Of a stretch of DNA of 64,000 nt, positions 1 through 12,630 are shown one piece after another. The translations under genes were made by a program, and so were the position numbers. The notes beneath the pieces are model-generated. The model had not been told where the DNA came from. It saw only the letters and a list, made by a program, of their open reading frames with translations, and did no database searches. The first letter of the stretch is position 1. Each line of letters starts with the position of its first letter. Source of the stretch: Rallus limicola (Eukaryota > Chordata > Aves > Gruiformes > Rallidae); assembly GCA_022605955.1 (NCBI GenBank), contig JAKCOZ010000020.1:7615001-7679000 (forward strand), given 5' to 3'.

Positions 1-1283
1 AATGTCCCAATGGTTATAAAAGCAAAGGTGTAACACAGCACAAAGAAATCAGAATGTCGAGGAACTGCTCAAGTCTCACATCTAGCACTCTTCACACGCC
101 TGCCGCATGTCTATCAACATTTGCATCTTAACACATTCACCAGCATTCTACTGGACAACCTGCTATGACATTTTTCCTCTAAAAATCTAATCAAAGCTCC
201 AAATGCCAATAGGAAAAGAGACAGGGGCTAACAGCCTAGACTCTTGTGAAACTTCTCCTTTTGCTTGTGTTTGCTCAGGCAGATTTGGGAAGGAAGGGGT
301 GGGAGGAAAAAGAAGAGAGACTAAGAAAAGCATGCCCAGGGCTCAGTAACACTGTCATTTTGATAATCCATTACCAGATTTGTAATTAAAAATCAAGTCC
401 CACCTCACAAGGGCAGCCAGATGCATCCACAGAGAACTTGTTCAGAGAGTTGTTACAATAAATACCAGGAGAATTACGAATGTTGTAGCGTCTTCTTAAC
501 CCTTCCAGCAGTATTTCAGGAACCACCTGTCAGTTTGAAAGACTGATAGTTTTTCTCTCAGCTTGTTGCAGGCCCTAGGTGTGCCCCTAACCAAATAGGC
601 TTACCACTTAAAAGCTTAATTGCACCTGTGGCTTAAACCTTATCCCAGACAGCACTTGGGAGCATTTGGATTTGGGCGTTTCAGGTGTGGGACTGGGGCT
701 GGCCCTCACAACCAGAGCTAGGTAAGTTGGCGTAGGAACCCCTGGTAAAAGCAGACTGCATGCCAAGGAGTTGAGGGATGGGGAAGAAAGAAGTGCTTTT
801 TCCATTTTGATCACATGTATCTGTATTTACATTTCCACAGTTGGGCTTGAGTAATGTCCATCTCCTTGTTTGTGACTGAGGGCAGGTTTCACAGTCTCAG
901 ATTTCTTTTCCACATCAAAAAGATCAAAGTTTGAGCCACTTGTGCAACTTAGGTGTTTACAGTGAACTGGTCTAATCGCATGGCAAGCCCTCCCGCCTGT
1001 TATCAGTCTCACGCTCAGCCAAGCTCCTTCATTCCATATGCACCAGGAAGGACAGGGAGGAAAGAGCCCACTTCTGGAGTGGATTATAACCCACCATCCT
1101 TGCTGTCTATTCTTACACAGGAGCTAAAATACAGGTTTAACATGTTCAAGTAAAGATTTGTTCAGGGCCTTTTCTGCAGGGCCAAAGAACCACTTCCAGG
1201 TTGTATTTTTAAAGAGGCTTTCTAAATAGCAGTCAAATGCTCTATGGAGAGCCACAAGGAAAGAGTAGATTCCCTTCACTCAC

Positions 1284-1347
1284 CTTCTCAGTATTACCTA
1301 GATAGTGTAGGCTCATAGTGCATCTCATTGCTGCCTTTCAGAAGTTA
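1284..1347 (-). other. Candidate non-coding exon (splice-site pair only)
   Basis: Read on the minus strand, a long pyrimidine tract (TTTATCTTTCCTTCTCCAG) ends at an AG just before 1347, and the segment ends in GAGAAG followed by GTGAGT, a near-consensus donor, at 1284. The 64-bp interval has stops in all three frames, so if real it belongs to an untranslated region or a long non-coding RNA. It lies downstream, on the same strand, of the minus-strand promoter proposed at 31.7 kb. Such site pairs also occur by chance. Confidence 0.15.
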
Positions 1348-3841
1348 CTGGAGAAGGAAAGATAAAGAAATATGGCGTAATAGGAGTCTGTGCCTGCAAG
1401 CTTCCACATTCTTCCTCATGCAAGGACACACAAACTTTCTGGATCTGTTTTGTAAGCTATAAAATGGAGCTAAATTTTAGGGGTTTGTGAAATTGTTTTA
1501 ATTAATAATCACAAAGCACACGTCTTCAGATGGAAGGTATCATATAAATATTAATGAGCTCTGACTACTGGCAGTCTGCGTGTCCCTTAGGAATCGTAAG
1601 CACCACGGATGGATCAAAGAGGGCATGTAGCTCTAAGAGACAGAGTGGTGGGAGTTGCCTCTATGTTTAACTATATTTTAACTCAGATCCTCAAGACTGT
1701 TGTGTATATTCCCTATCAAGTTACAGCAGCTTTCAATTAAAATTACATGTTATCCTTAGGCAAAATTCCACAGTGTACCTTTTAATATTAGCAGGGCACA
1801 TTTTCCCTCATGTAGATCTTTCTTCTACGTATACATTACTAGAGCTTTGTAAATAGGGGTCAGACCAACTAGGAAAACCCAACTGGTCAAACCAACCAGA
1901 TATTCACTTAATTCTCATCTAAATAAACACCCCATACCTAGTTACTCTACCAAAACACTACCGGCAGTGCTGTGACAGCAGGTGAGGATGTGGCAGCTGT
2001 TTGCTTCAAAGTTTCATAGATCAGTCCGGCAACACTTCAGACATGGGCTCATGGCAGAAAACGCTGCATGGTTAAAGATGCTGCTTGTTTTCCTGAGCAG
2101 ACATTTCCCAAACACAAGCAGCACAAAACGTGGCAGCGGACAGGCTTGTGCGAGGTCTGAGCCCCTAACCGCAGCTCTGCATAGGTGTGTTGGTGCAGTA
2201 AGCAGGGCAGTGTGACAGCTCGGCCTCCAGAGGCCTGGAGCCTGCGGCCCGGCCGGGCTGGCACGCTGGGGAGGAGGCTCTCGCAGCCGCCTCAGGAATG
2301 CAGGATGGCCGCAGGCCTCAGGAGTGTTTTCCAAAGAGGTGCTTACATTTGTTTCTCTTAGGGTCCAGCAATCCTGTGCTTTTTTGTGGTTGGGGGTGGT
2401 GGTGGGGAATGAGGAAGAGTTGCTGTGCTGGGTTTTTTTGAAAAAGTGTTACAAGACAACAGGGAGCAGGCACCGAAGGTTTTTCTTTCCTGAGGAAAAT
2501 TGAGTCTCCTCAGCTGCCTTCTTGCCTCTCCCAAGCTGTAAGGCCAGCTTTCAGCCCACTGCTGGGCAGCCAGGGCTTCTGAGACACGCTGTAAGCCTGA
2601 CACAGCAAGCCCAGGGAGTCTTCAGTGACTTGGCTCCTTTGTGGGGGCTGTACTGCATTTCCTCAGCAGAGTCTGACTGATGGCCCTATCTCTGTCCCAC
2701 TCACGTCAGGCACATCCACGTAAGCTCTGCTTTCTGCAGGGCTGTAGCTGCCTCCAGTTTGGTCTATGCTGGGGTAACTAGGACTGGTTGCTTAGTGCTG
2801 GTAGAAAGAACAAAAATCAAGTAGGCACACTTGGGGTGCTTGTAACTGAGTTTCTTGAACTGCTCAGAGGGAGTACAGCAAAGAATCATTGGGATTCATA
2901 GGATTCAGATACATATGATCAAAAATCATTGGGATTAATGGGAGTACAGCATTAAGAATCATCACCGCTTCTTTGACAAAAGGGGGAGAAATTTGGAAGA
3001 AGCGCAGGAGGACAATGTCTTGATAGCTAGAAAAAAAATGCCCCTGAAAATTATTTCCTCCTGGGATGCCAGTAAAAGATGGGATGTTCACAACATACGG
3101 TATGTGGTGGTCAAAACAAATGCTGTAATAACTTGAACTTGCTTGCTGTGTTCAGTGCTAAAAGATAAGACAGGAAGCATAACTGTATTTTGATACCAAA
3201 TAACATAAATCTCCTTGCAGGGCCAACAATGTTTAGGCAAGGAACCATGAACCCAAACCAGAGGGATGGGAGGTTAATGTCTTCCCCCGGACACGCCAGG
3301 GAATTTTGCACCTCTCTATGACTCATGTTGTTATAGCAAACCCAGCCATCAGTCCTGGCAAATACCTCTCTGTAAACTCTAGTGCAAAAGAATCACTTTG
3401 GAAAAGGTCATACCACCTCCTGTTCCAGAATTAAGTTAATTAGCACTTGTCCCTCTCTGTATAAGGTCAGGGATCGTCCCACACAGACTGTTAAAAGATG
3501 TACATATGCCCTCTTAAGCAAACAGGCTTCTTTGTAGTATCACTAAGATTCCTTCCAGTCATCCCTGTAGAAGACCTCTCAATTGGAAGGGGAGCAGATT
3601 GGGGGATGAGTGTAACCAGTGTTTTGCCAGGTATGAGGAGTACTGGACTGGTCAATAGGCATGCTGGATTGTAGTACCAGGTAGCAATCTCTCTCCATCT
3701 AGATGACTTCTATCAAGTTCAGCATCAATCTTTCATGTAGAATGAAGTATTTGAACTATGGACATGTTTTGTTACTGAATTAGAAAGATTTGCAGTGCAT
3801 TTTCCCCTCTGACATACTTTGTTTCTTCTTATTCCATGCAG

Positions 3842-3918
3842 GCATTTGTGTTACTGCTGAAGTGTTTCACTTCCCCTCCATGTGACCGGCTAAGTGCATT
3901 GAAAGAAAGTAAATCCAG
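3842..3918 (+). other. Candidate internal coding exon, unknown gene
   Basis: A pyrimidine-rich stretch ending in ATGCAG precedes 3842, and the interval ends in CCAG followed by GTAAGA, a strong donor. The 77-bp segment is open in exactly one frame, starting at its first base and encoding about 25 residues (AFVLLLKCFTSPPCDRLSAL then KESKS). The other two frames contain stops. No family is recognised and no neighbouring plus-strand exon could be linked to it. Confidence 0.2.
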
Positions 3919-6900
3919 GTAAGACCCACTATCAGTTATATCTGGGTGCAACTGAAGTTTGATCAGCAATGAAGGTCAACATGCTGTTCTATATTTTCTG
4001 TCCACAAAAAAGTTACACAGTTCACTTACCGGAAGAAGAAAAAATAGCCTAGCCCATACAGTTCTTGGGCACAGAAACATTGTCACCAGGTTGCCTGCCA
4101 CAGTACTTACTGCTGGTTTACAACTGTCGTTTAAAAACAGAAACCCAAACCCAAGTGTTTAATTACAGGCATGTCCATCCTAATCTAACACTAACATAGC
4201 ATACACTATGTAGGATGCTAAACCCTGCTTCTTTAAGCTAGGAGCCTTTCTGACAGACAGCCGTGACTGCTTGCTCTGAGCACAGCTTCAAACCTGCTAA
4301 GCAAGAAAGGATTACACCAAGGAGGACAGGCTCCAGTTCCCTGGGCACGGCACAGCTTTGCAGGCCTGTAAAAAGGGGTCCAGGGACTATTTCTGTCAAC
4401 TCCCCAAACCACAAACCACAGCTAGCCCTCCCTCTGAAGCACTTGCATGCTGCTCCTTGCAAAGCTGGAGCAAGATATTTTGGCATTCAGATCGACGCTT
4501 TTGGGGGCCCACCCATCCCTTTTGGTCTCTTTCCATTCCTTATCACAGACTTGCAGACCCTCTCCCTCAGCAGCAGCAGCAGAAACTGGGGCATATTTGC
4601 CCTCCAGGATTGGCATCCTTTCACCATCACCCTGTTCTTCTGGGCCAGGGTGCAGCTTACCCACCCTTGCTGAATTCACAGACACCAACAGTGGGGTAGT
4701 ATGTAGAGCAGCACATCTAAGAAATGAGAAACAGGCTACTGGCATTTGAAACAGAATAGGAGTTCAGGATGCACTTGGCATTTCAGCTTTAAGCTTTAAA
4801 ATAAACATGGCAAAACTGACCTGTAGCAAAGGAATGGCTTATGGGCAGCTCAGACTTGTCCTAGACTTTCAAGCCCGTCATTTCCCATAAATACTCATAA
4901 TTTTAAACATAAGAAAGGGGGAGAGGAGACAAAACAAACTGAGTCAACTGCTTACTGCCTTTCTGATTCAGAGTCCTCAGCAGATGTAAGACAGAAAATT
5001 ATTCTATGAAAAAGTTCCTTTTTATGTATATGGGACAGCCCCCAAACTTTTTACCAGAGGGGAAGAAGAGGACAAGAACTAAACTGCGAACTTGTCCGCA
5101 CCCTAGCAGGAACTCACCCATTTTTCACCTCCCACAGGTATCATTAGCATGCTACTGAGAGCAGAAGAAAAAGCAACTAAGATCAAACACAAGCTAGTAA
5201 CAAAGCTCTTCCTCTTGTCATCCTGCGATGGGCCAGAAGTTCTGGCCGCAGCTCGTCTTTTCCTGAAAGGCTGGGTTAGTTCAGAGTCCCTGTTAAAAGC
5301 AGTGCCACACTAGAACGTGCTACAGCTGCGACACAGAAAGTGCAGAAGGCAGGAAGTCTGACGTTCACACCAACCTCAGCCCCTTCACTCACACCTCTTT
5401 TCAAATAGCTTTAGCACATGGAGCCCACATTTTCACATTCTCAGAGCTCGCTTTATCTATCACATTGCAAGTTTAAGAAAAAATTTTTGAAAGTGTACAA
5501 GTTCCTCTGTCCACATCCAAATTCTCCACTGAGAGAAACTTTTAAATTGATTGTATAAACTGTTCTCTTCTCTGCTTTTTGCAGTAAGTTGCTACACTCT
5601 CTTTTAAAATAATCAGTATAATTTAAAAAAACTAAAATACAGATTGAAACACCATACCAACTGTTGTCACAGTCCAAAAATGTCCGGATTTTCAAACTTA
5701 AGTCCACCCCTGTATAAAAGGGCCACGCACATGTAGGTGTCAATCAGACTCGGTGGCAAAACAGAGGGACCCAGGCTGAGATTTCAGAATGGCACAGACT
5801 TTCCTGGACAGAAAGAAAGTGCCAGGCCTCACCCATCTGGAATAATTCCTGCATTTTTCGATGCAGACTTCTGAAATTTGACCTGAAGAAGCCAGGTACT
5901 TGATTTCTGCATCTCCTGCTTTGCAGTGTTTGGTGAAACAAGCAGGAAGAAAGGAGAATAAATAAAAATGTACTCTTTATAGGGCTACACCATAATTACA
6001 CCTAATGTTATCATTGCAACTGCTTTTGTAGGCAATTTGAGAGGTCTGTTCTGTGCCCAGAAATTCTGTAGCTGATCCTGTGCATTTTTATTCCATTCTT
6101 TCAAAGAAATATTATCTCCATTCCTCTCCTCTCTGCACCAGGATTAAAATAAAATAACATTCAAAGCATTTGTGGGAAATGGCAAACAAACAAGTAGTAA
6201 AGTGGGGAGATTGCATGGCAGCAGAAAGTCACATGCAGAAATTGGCTATGGCAAGTAACTCAGCAAGGACAACAAAACCCAGCATTGTCCAGTGTTTGGA
6301 CATTAAGCAAAAGACTGATGATTGAGTGGAAAGAGCCAACCCCACATGATACTGCAAGGTCTCAAGTACTATTTTGAATCAGGTAAACTAATATCTCCTG
6401 TACCTGTTCCAAACCACATAGTAATACATGGTCTCTGTTTCTACCAAGTCTGCTGGCTGCCTTCTTCGAAGTAGCATCTATCTTGGAGAATATCTTGTAT
6501 TTCCTCTTGGTCTCTGAAAAAGGATCCCAAACAAGCAGCAAAGACACACGGTTTGGAAGCCCTTGCATGTTTATCTTTACTGATAAGCCTGCAGTCTTTG
6601 CTCCAAGCACATCAGGCTGTGTCTGCAGCAAAACCTTAGTCCAGTCAATGTCTTCCTTGGAACAGGCTTCCTCAGAACTGGTCGATGTGTTTAACCCCTT
6701 AGCGGCCAATCTAAAGAGTCCTTGGTGTGGAAGACCTATTTTTTCCTGGTCGAAGATGCATCATTTTTTCATATATCTTTCAAAAACAAGCAGGTAAGAC
6801 AGCCCTGCCTTAGGACAGCAGCAGTGCAGATTATATACCTACACAGATACTGTCAGGGGAATTTACCCCAGGAGATCTCCATCTCCCCAAACAGCCTCTG

Positions 6901-9900
6901 GTTCTGCGCAGATCAAACGTACTGTCCATTTAAAATAAAGGGATGCAACTATCTAAATTGCAGGCTGAACACATGAGAATTCATTAAGAGGACTTGTTGA
7001 AACTATTCTGTCTAATTGATTGGAGGCTGTCAGCAGGAGTTATTTGGATTCCTAGAATTGAAGAATCAACCATAATTCCAAGACATCTTATCCTTTTCTA
7101 GAAGGTTGACTAAACCTGCTCATGCAGCTTTGTTAATATTTGAATTCTCAGTTCAAGCACACACATGCATGCCAAGGGCAAATGTCCAGAAAGTCGTTAG
7201 GGATCTCCCAAAGCTGACATGCCAAGAGCTTGGACAGCCTGAAAATTACAAACAAGTGGCTTTTCTCTGACAGCAGGTTCCATTTATTTCCTCCCACTTG
7301 CTCTTTCCCCATCTCCTTCCTACACCCCTGAGTCAATCTTCACCAGGCGAGTTTCAGTTAAGCATGTGCTTTGCCAGAGGTGTTTTTAAATTATGTTTTT
7401 AAAAGTTTATTTATAGTACACACGCACAGTGCATGACGCTTTCAGGATTTCTGGAGACTTCAGCATGTCAGGCATGACTTTGCCAGGTGGAAGGAACATG
7501 AATTCATCAACTGATCCATAGAAAACCACCTCCCCTGTGCTTGTTTTTGTTTGTCTCTACTCCGCCTCAACGTTGGAATGAAAGAAAATATTTTTTGCTC
7601 AGTTATCTCCTACCCACTATTCATGACACCCGTGATCAATGTACTAGAAATTTCAACTGAAAAATTTTAGAGGATGCCAAGTGAACTTTCCCAGATGATC
7701 TTCTGGCAAAACCAGCAGCCCATGAGACAACACAACAATTCCATGAACAATTTCCCATTAGGGCAAGAGTCAGAAAACAGTTCAATAAATAGAACGGTGA
7801 AACTTGCAGTCAGAGTTCACGTGGTCCAGCACTCCTTGCAGCAAGCAGCAGGTTTCATTAAGCCCTGCTTGTCCTAAATGGTTATACTTGACCTACATGA
7901 CCAGTTTCTCCTTTCATAAGAAAAGTGCAATGTGACCCCAAGGTCATTTCCAGGCAGAAAAGTACGTATTTCTAGAAGCAAATCTCTGAGCTTAAGTTCC
8001 GACCCAAAAAGGTAGTTGTGCTCATGGTTTGGCTTTCCCATTTACATCCAGTACAAGTGGTGTTTTATTACATAAAACTTTGCTATTGTAGAGAGTCCAC
8101 GTTCTGTCTCCTGGCCTGGGCAGCAGACGTCAAGGGGACAGGCCTTTCAAATCAAAGGGTATGTTCAGGGCTGGATTTGGGATGAGTTTGTCTTTCCTTG
8201 TTCTGAAATGATGTCAGTTGCTGAAATATTGTTTCCTCAGCTGCACCACAAATAAAAACAGAGCAAGTACACAGAGTAATGGCTCAGAAACCTCAATATT
8301 AGGAGGTGGCACAGAGGCGTTCTGGGAGGAGAAGAAAAGGATGTGGTAGACAATTTGCTAATGCCCAGAAACTCTCTCACTGAAAAAGCTAGCTGCACGC
8401 CAGAATGCCTCAGGACAGGGCTGAGTCCACTGCTCTTTCCACAAGAGCAGCTTTTTCTAAATAAAGAGGTCTTTACACGCAGGACTTGGGAAACTTAATT
8501 CAGATTAACTAAAGTTGTGAATTTAAAGTGAATTAGCTAAACCACATTATATCTCTCTACAGATGCACTCTTTTGGTATTAAAAGGAACTTTAATTTGGT
8601 TTATCTCATTTTACTGAATTACGAGCGTTTTAATTCTAAGAGTGCCCATGTATGGATTAGTGGGTTGAACAAAGGCTGAAGTTACATGCTGTGCTGGGGT
8701 TTAATTTTAACTAAAATTATAAATTCAATTTTTCTAATTATCCATGTCTCCAAATCTCAGGCTGCATTAAAAAAAACCCTACCTCTGGCTCTGCATTTGG
8801 CTTTTTTTTTTCAATCTACCAGAGTATATGTGTTGTCTAAGAATTAAAATATCAGAAGGAAAAAGGACCTTGACACCATAAAAAATGGGAAATGACAACA
8901 GCACGTAATAAACACTCATGGCATTACTTCACATACAGAAAAGGCAGACACATATCTCTGCCACATCTGTGCAACAGTCTGCTTATGGACCTGGATCTAG
9001 ATGTGGCCTCCACCATTTCCATCTACTCATCTGACCACTTACCAGAGTGGGTAGTTCCCAAGTTTTAGAAGTGAGATTGTTGTGCTGTTGATAAGCAACT
9101 GGCTATGTTTCCAGTTTGCCTGAGCTGCACAGACTTCTTCCTGGGGGCCATAGGGCACCACAACTGAGCTAGCTGCACAAACCCTACATTTTTTCAGCAA
9201 AACTAATGGTACAGAGGAGAAGTAGCAAATAATGGCAAATTTTCTAGCTGCTGTTTAGGAAAATAGACTTAACATCTCCATTTCGGTTTAGCATTGCTGG
9301 GAGAGCTTGCATCAAATCAGAACGATGGACTATACGAGTCCAGCTACAGCACAAGCAAGACTGACCAACTGGTTGAAGTGAGAGTGGCCTGGGGATTGTG
9401 GTTACTAAATAGGCTGAACCCAAACGATCTTTCCCCCACCCCACCCATAATACATGCTGCTTTCCATGCCACCTCTTCTTGAGTAAGAGAGGAAGTAAAA
9501 AAAGGATAAACAATTTTTGTTATAGATATTAAGTAAACAACACCCTGGCCCCAATGGAATCTTCCACAAGAAGGAAAACCAACTTCTCAAGCAAGTCAAG
9601 ATTGTTAAACAGGAGACAGATGAAAGCATTGCCTCAGAACGCAAGGAAATCCCAGGCTGGCTGGTTTGGAAAGAATTAGCAATACATAATTAAAAAAGCA
9701 CTCTTCCCTTCCTCGTCCCTGAGGTGAACACAGGTCCTGCATAATATTGACTTCTACATCAGCACCAAAGAATGAAGCTATCGCTTGAGGTCTTTCTCAT
9801 TTCTAGGCAGGCCTCTTTCCCTCTTGCTTTCAGTTGCTGGAGGCTATTTCACACCAGTTACCAGCACAGTTCCTATACAGCAGGACATGCTGTTCCTAAG

Positions 9901-11599
9901 TGCAGCTTGTGATGAAAGCTTTAGCCACTGGAGAACACCAGGAGGGAGGGAACTAGATGGTAGTTCTTATCTTGACTCACACTAGAGATTCAGTGGTCCC
10001 TTACAGGTGGCCTTGAATTGAGCACCAACAAAGCCAACGCTTCTGCTCTTGTGTTTAGAATGGAGAAGGGAAGAGCTCAGCTCACAATTAACTGAACAGA
10101 GTAAATCATGTCATTTGCTAAAACCACCTGGAACAGTCTATCACGATCCCCTCCATGAAGGGCTCCTGAAAAGACCAGGAACATCTAGTGTATTCATCAG
10201 CCCCAACACCCAGGGAAGACATAAGACACGTCCCGAAGCCCTGTACAGCGTGGAAGGACTTCTGTTTGGCTGGAGGTAGAAGGGACTGAGAGCAGAGGAT
10301 AGGGGGGTGCGAAACTGAGTGCTACAGAGAGGCACGAGGGCAAACGCAGTTTCTGCCTTTAGCACAAGTGACAGGGGCTGCTGGCAATCAAAACTCCCCA
10401 ACAAAATAAACAGGAGATATGAATGACAGCTGCCCAGGCAGAGGGATCACTGCTCTACAAGCAGTGACAGCAGCACTACAGAGCAGTATCACACCCTGCT
10501 ATCCCTGTCCCTCCGGATGTTCAAGACTGGGGACCACTTGAACACAGTGTGCAGTGGTGCAGCTGAGCTATGGGGCTCTTTGGTCCCCAAATCAAAGTCA
10601 GCAAGCATGGTTTAAGTGCAGGTATGTTGTACGTGATGGACAGTACCCAGCTACACTGAACACTCATGTGAAGGTTAGAAACTCTCTTGCCTTAGGGCAT
10701 AAACCAGCCACTAACTTCCTCTATGGGCAAGTTATTCCATAGTTGTTTGTTTTAGAAGTTCTTGTACCTTTCACTTAAGCATCTGGTGTTTGCCTCTTGG
10801 AGAAAGGATGCCAGACTAGACAGACAGATCATGGCTTCTTTCTGGTATGGCAATTATTGCATTCCACTCCGGGAGGGGGAGAACACACTGGGGAAAGCCA
10901 GGAATGTTAGATGGCAAGTTCCACTAACACACGGCCCCATTAAATAGCCTTCCCTCTCCATCTGGCCCTGCACAATCATGCCAGCAGCACACCAGGAGCA
11001 CACAGCAGCACAACCTGGTCCTCTGCATTCATTCCCAAAGCATCCTGTGCTCCACTGCAGAGTTTGGGAACAAAGTCCTCACGCGTGCAAGAAGCAGGAT
11101 GTCCCCACGCAAGTAAATGTGTTACAAAAACAGGGGACAGAGCAGAATTGTGATCTGCAGCCCAAATTAATACAAAATGCAGTATTTTAAAAAACCCTAC
11201 CAGATCTTATTAGACACTGTAGTCCCTCAGCATCAAGCTAGATCAGTCATTGTCCTATAGGATCTGTGCCTCAAAAGCTGAAAGAACCACAAAGCACATC
11301 AAAGTTTATAAGTTTATCTAAAAAAAACAACAATTCTTTGCACCCTTTGAGTAAGTCAAGCCACTTGCAGCTGAATAGTAAATACCTATACCAGCCTAAC
11401 TTGGGACAGCATTCAGACTTGAAACAGCATTTGGTAAGGCCTTTCTTCCTTTTCTGGAGCTAGAAGGTTCCCAAGATCCCCAAGACAACTATAGTCTTGG
11501 GAAATTTAGTCTTGCCTTTCTACCTAAAAATTATTCCCTCTGTTGACTCTGGCTCTGCACCAGTTTAGCCTTCAACTGCAGGTCTCTCAATCTGTGTGT

Positions 11600-11655
11600 C
11601 AGCAGAAATTGCTAGTAGATATCTGTCCAGCAGAAATTGCTAGTAGATATCTGTC
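11600..11655. repeat. 28-bp tandem duplication, two copies
   Basis: Two adjacent copies of a 28-bp unit containing GAAATTGCTAGTAGATATCT appear identical. This indicates a recent local duplication, probably by replication slippage. No coding or regulatory meaning is evident. Confidence 0.85.
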
Positions 11656-12486
11656 TAGATTAGCTACCCAGACACTCTCTCACTTGTGACCTGCTTCATG
11701 GAAACCCTTCTTGAAAGCAGCTGCTGCTGCTGCTGCATTTATCCACGGGAGCCCTCATTTCCTTGCTGCCCATCTGCTGCAGGGGAGGCAGAGCCACACA
11801 GACAAGACACAAACAGCCAACAGGGAAGACCTTGCTACACCAAACAATAAAAGCCTGGAAATCCAAAGCCTGCACCTACCTAATGAATTTGTGCTGGTTT
11901 TTAAAAGCAGAAGAAGAATGTGGATAAGCAAACACAGATACAGTTGAATGACTTATCTAAGTTTAGACAAGCGGTATCTAAATAATGCTATTTTAACTTA
12001 CTACTGTAACAAATATGAGAATTGATTTAATAACCTAATGTTGGTTTTGGACAGTAGAGGTCTGCATCAATGGACCAAGACACTAATTATATTGTCTTAT
12101 CAAATCAGTGTATAATAATAGAACTTCTCTGTGCATTGATGGAACTAGGCTTAGCTCGGCAGCGGCAAATAATCCCTGAGAGACTGGGAATGAGATAGTA
12201 GCAGGAGCTCCTTGTGACTGGGTCCTTATTTTCTTTCCTTTTCAAAATATTACTAAGTAGTATCTTTAAGGTATTGCATGACAAGAAATTTCCTCTGATA
12301 ATCTTTTATTGCTTGTTATTTAACCTCTCTCCATCTTTCTGAAATGTAGTCAATATAATTCTCCAAAAGACTAAAGTAAAAAGGAAAGAACTACTGGTGC
12401 ATATGCAGATCCATTCATTGTAAGCCTACAATAAAGCTTTTTCCATCAAGGTACAAGCAAAATGACTTGCTGACATTAACTGGCAA

Positions 12487-12630
12487 GTACTTTGCATTCA
12501 TATGGTATCTTTCATCTGCAGGCTTCAAAGCATCTGACAGGAGGCAGGCAGGCAGGCAGGCAGGCGTTGTTTCTTCATCCATCCAAGGAAGAAGCTGAGG
12601 AACGAAGTAGCATGGTCACCCAGAGAAGGT
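12487..12630 (+). repeat. Probable ancient amniote SINE-like remnant
   Basis: The segment keeps the order of a widespread old amniote repeat tail: a TTGCATTCATATGGTATCTT-type start, then a CTTTCATC...TTCAAAGCATCTGACA block, and after an interruption a block like GAAGCTGAGGAACGAAG followed by GGTCACCCAGAG. The usual version of the last block resembles 'gaggaaactgaggcacagagaggt...aaggtcac'. Identity is low, so the exact family is not assigned. A GGCA microsatellite has grown inside it. Confidence 0.4.
12543..12565. repeat. (GGCA)n microsatellite
   Basis: Almost six uninterrupted GGCA units lie inside the SINE-like remnant. The array is perfect and therefore likely length-polymorphic. Confidence 0.9.

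Larger units (their letters stand above)
1..12486. other. AT-rich non-coding DNA, no confident gene
   Basis: No recognisable protein, RNA gene or young transposon was found here. Open frames are short (under about 115 codons), occur on both strands and match no family I know. Two segments are framed by good splice sites and are listed separately (1284-1347 minus, 3842-3918 plus). A small GC-richer patch at about 2210-2330 has several CpGs but no promoter elements I can name. The most likely reading is intergenic or intronic avian DNA. Confidence 0.6.
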
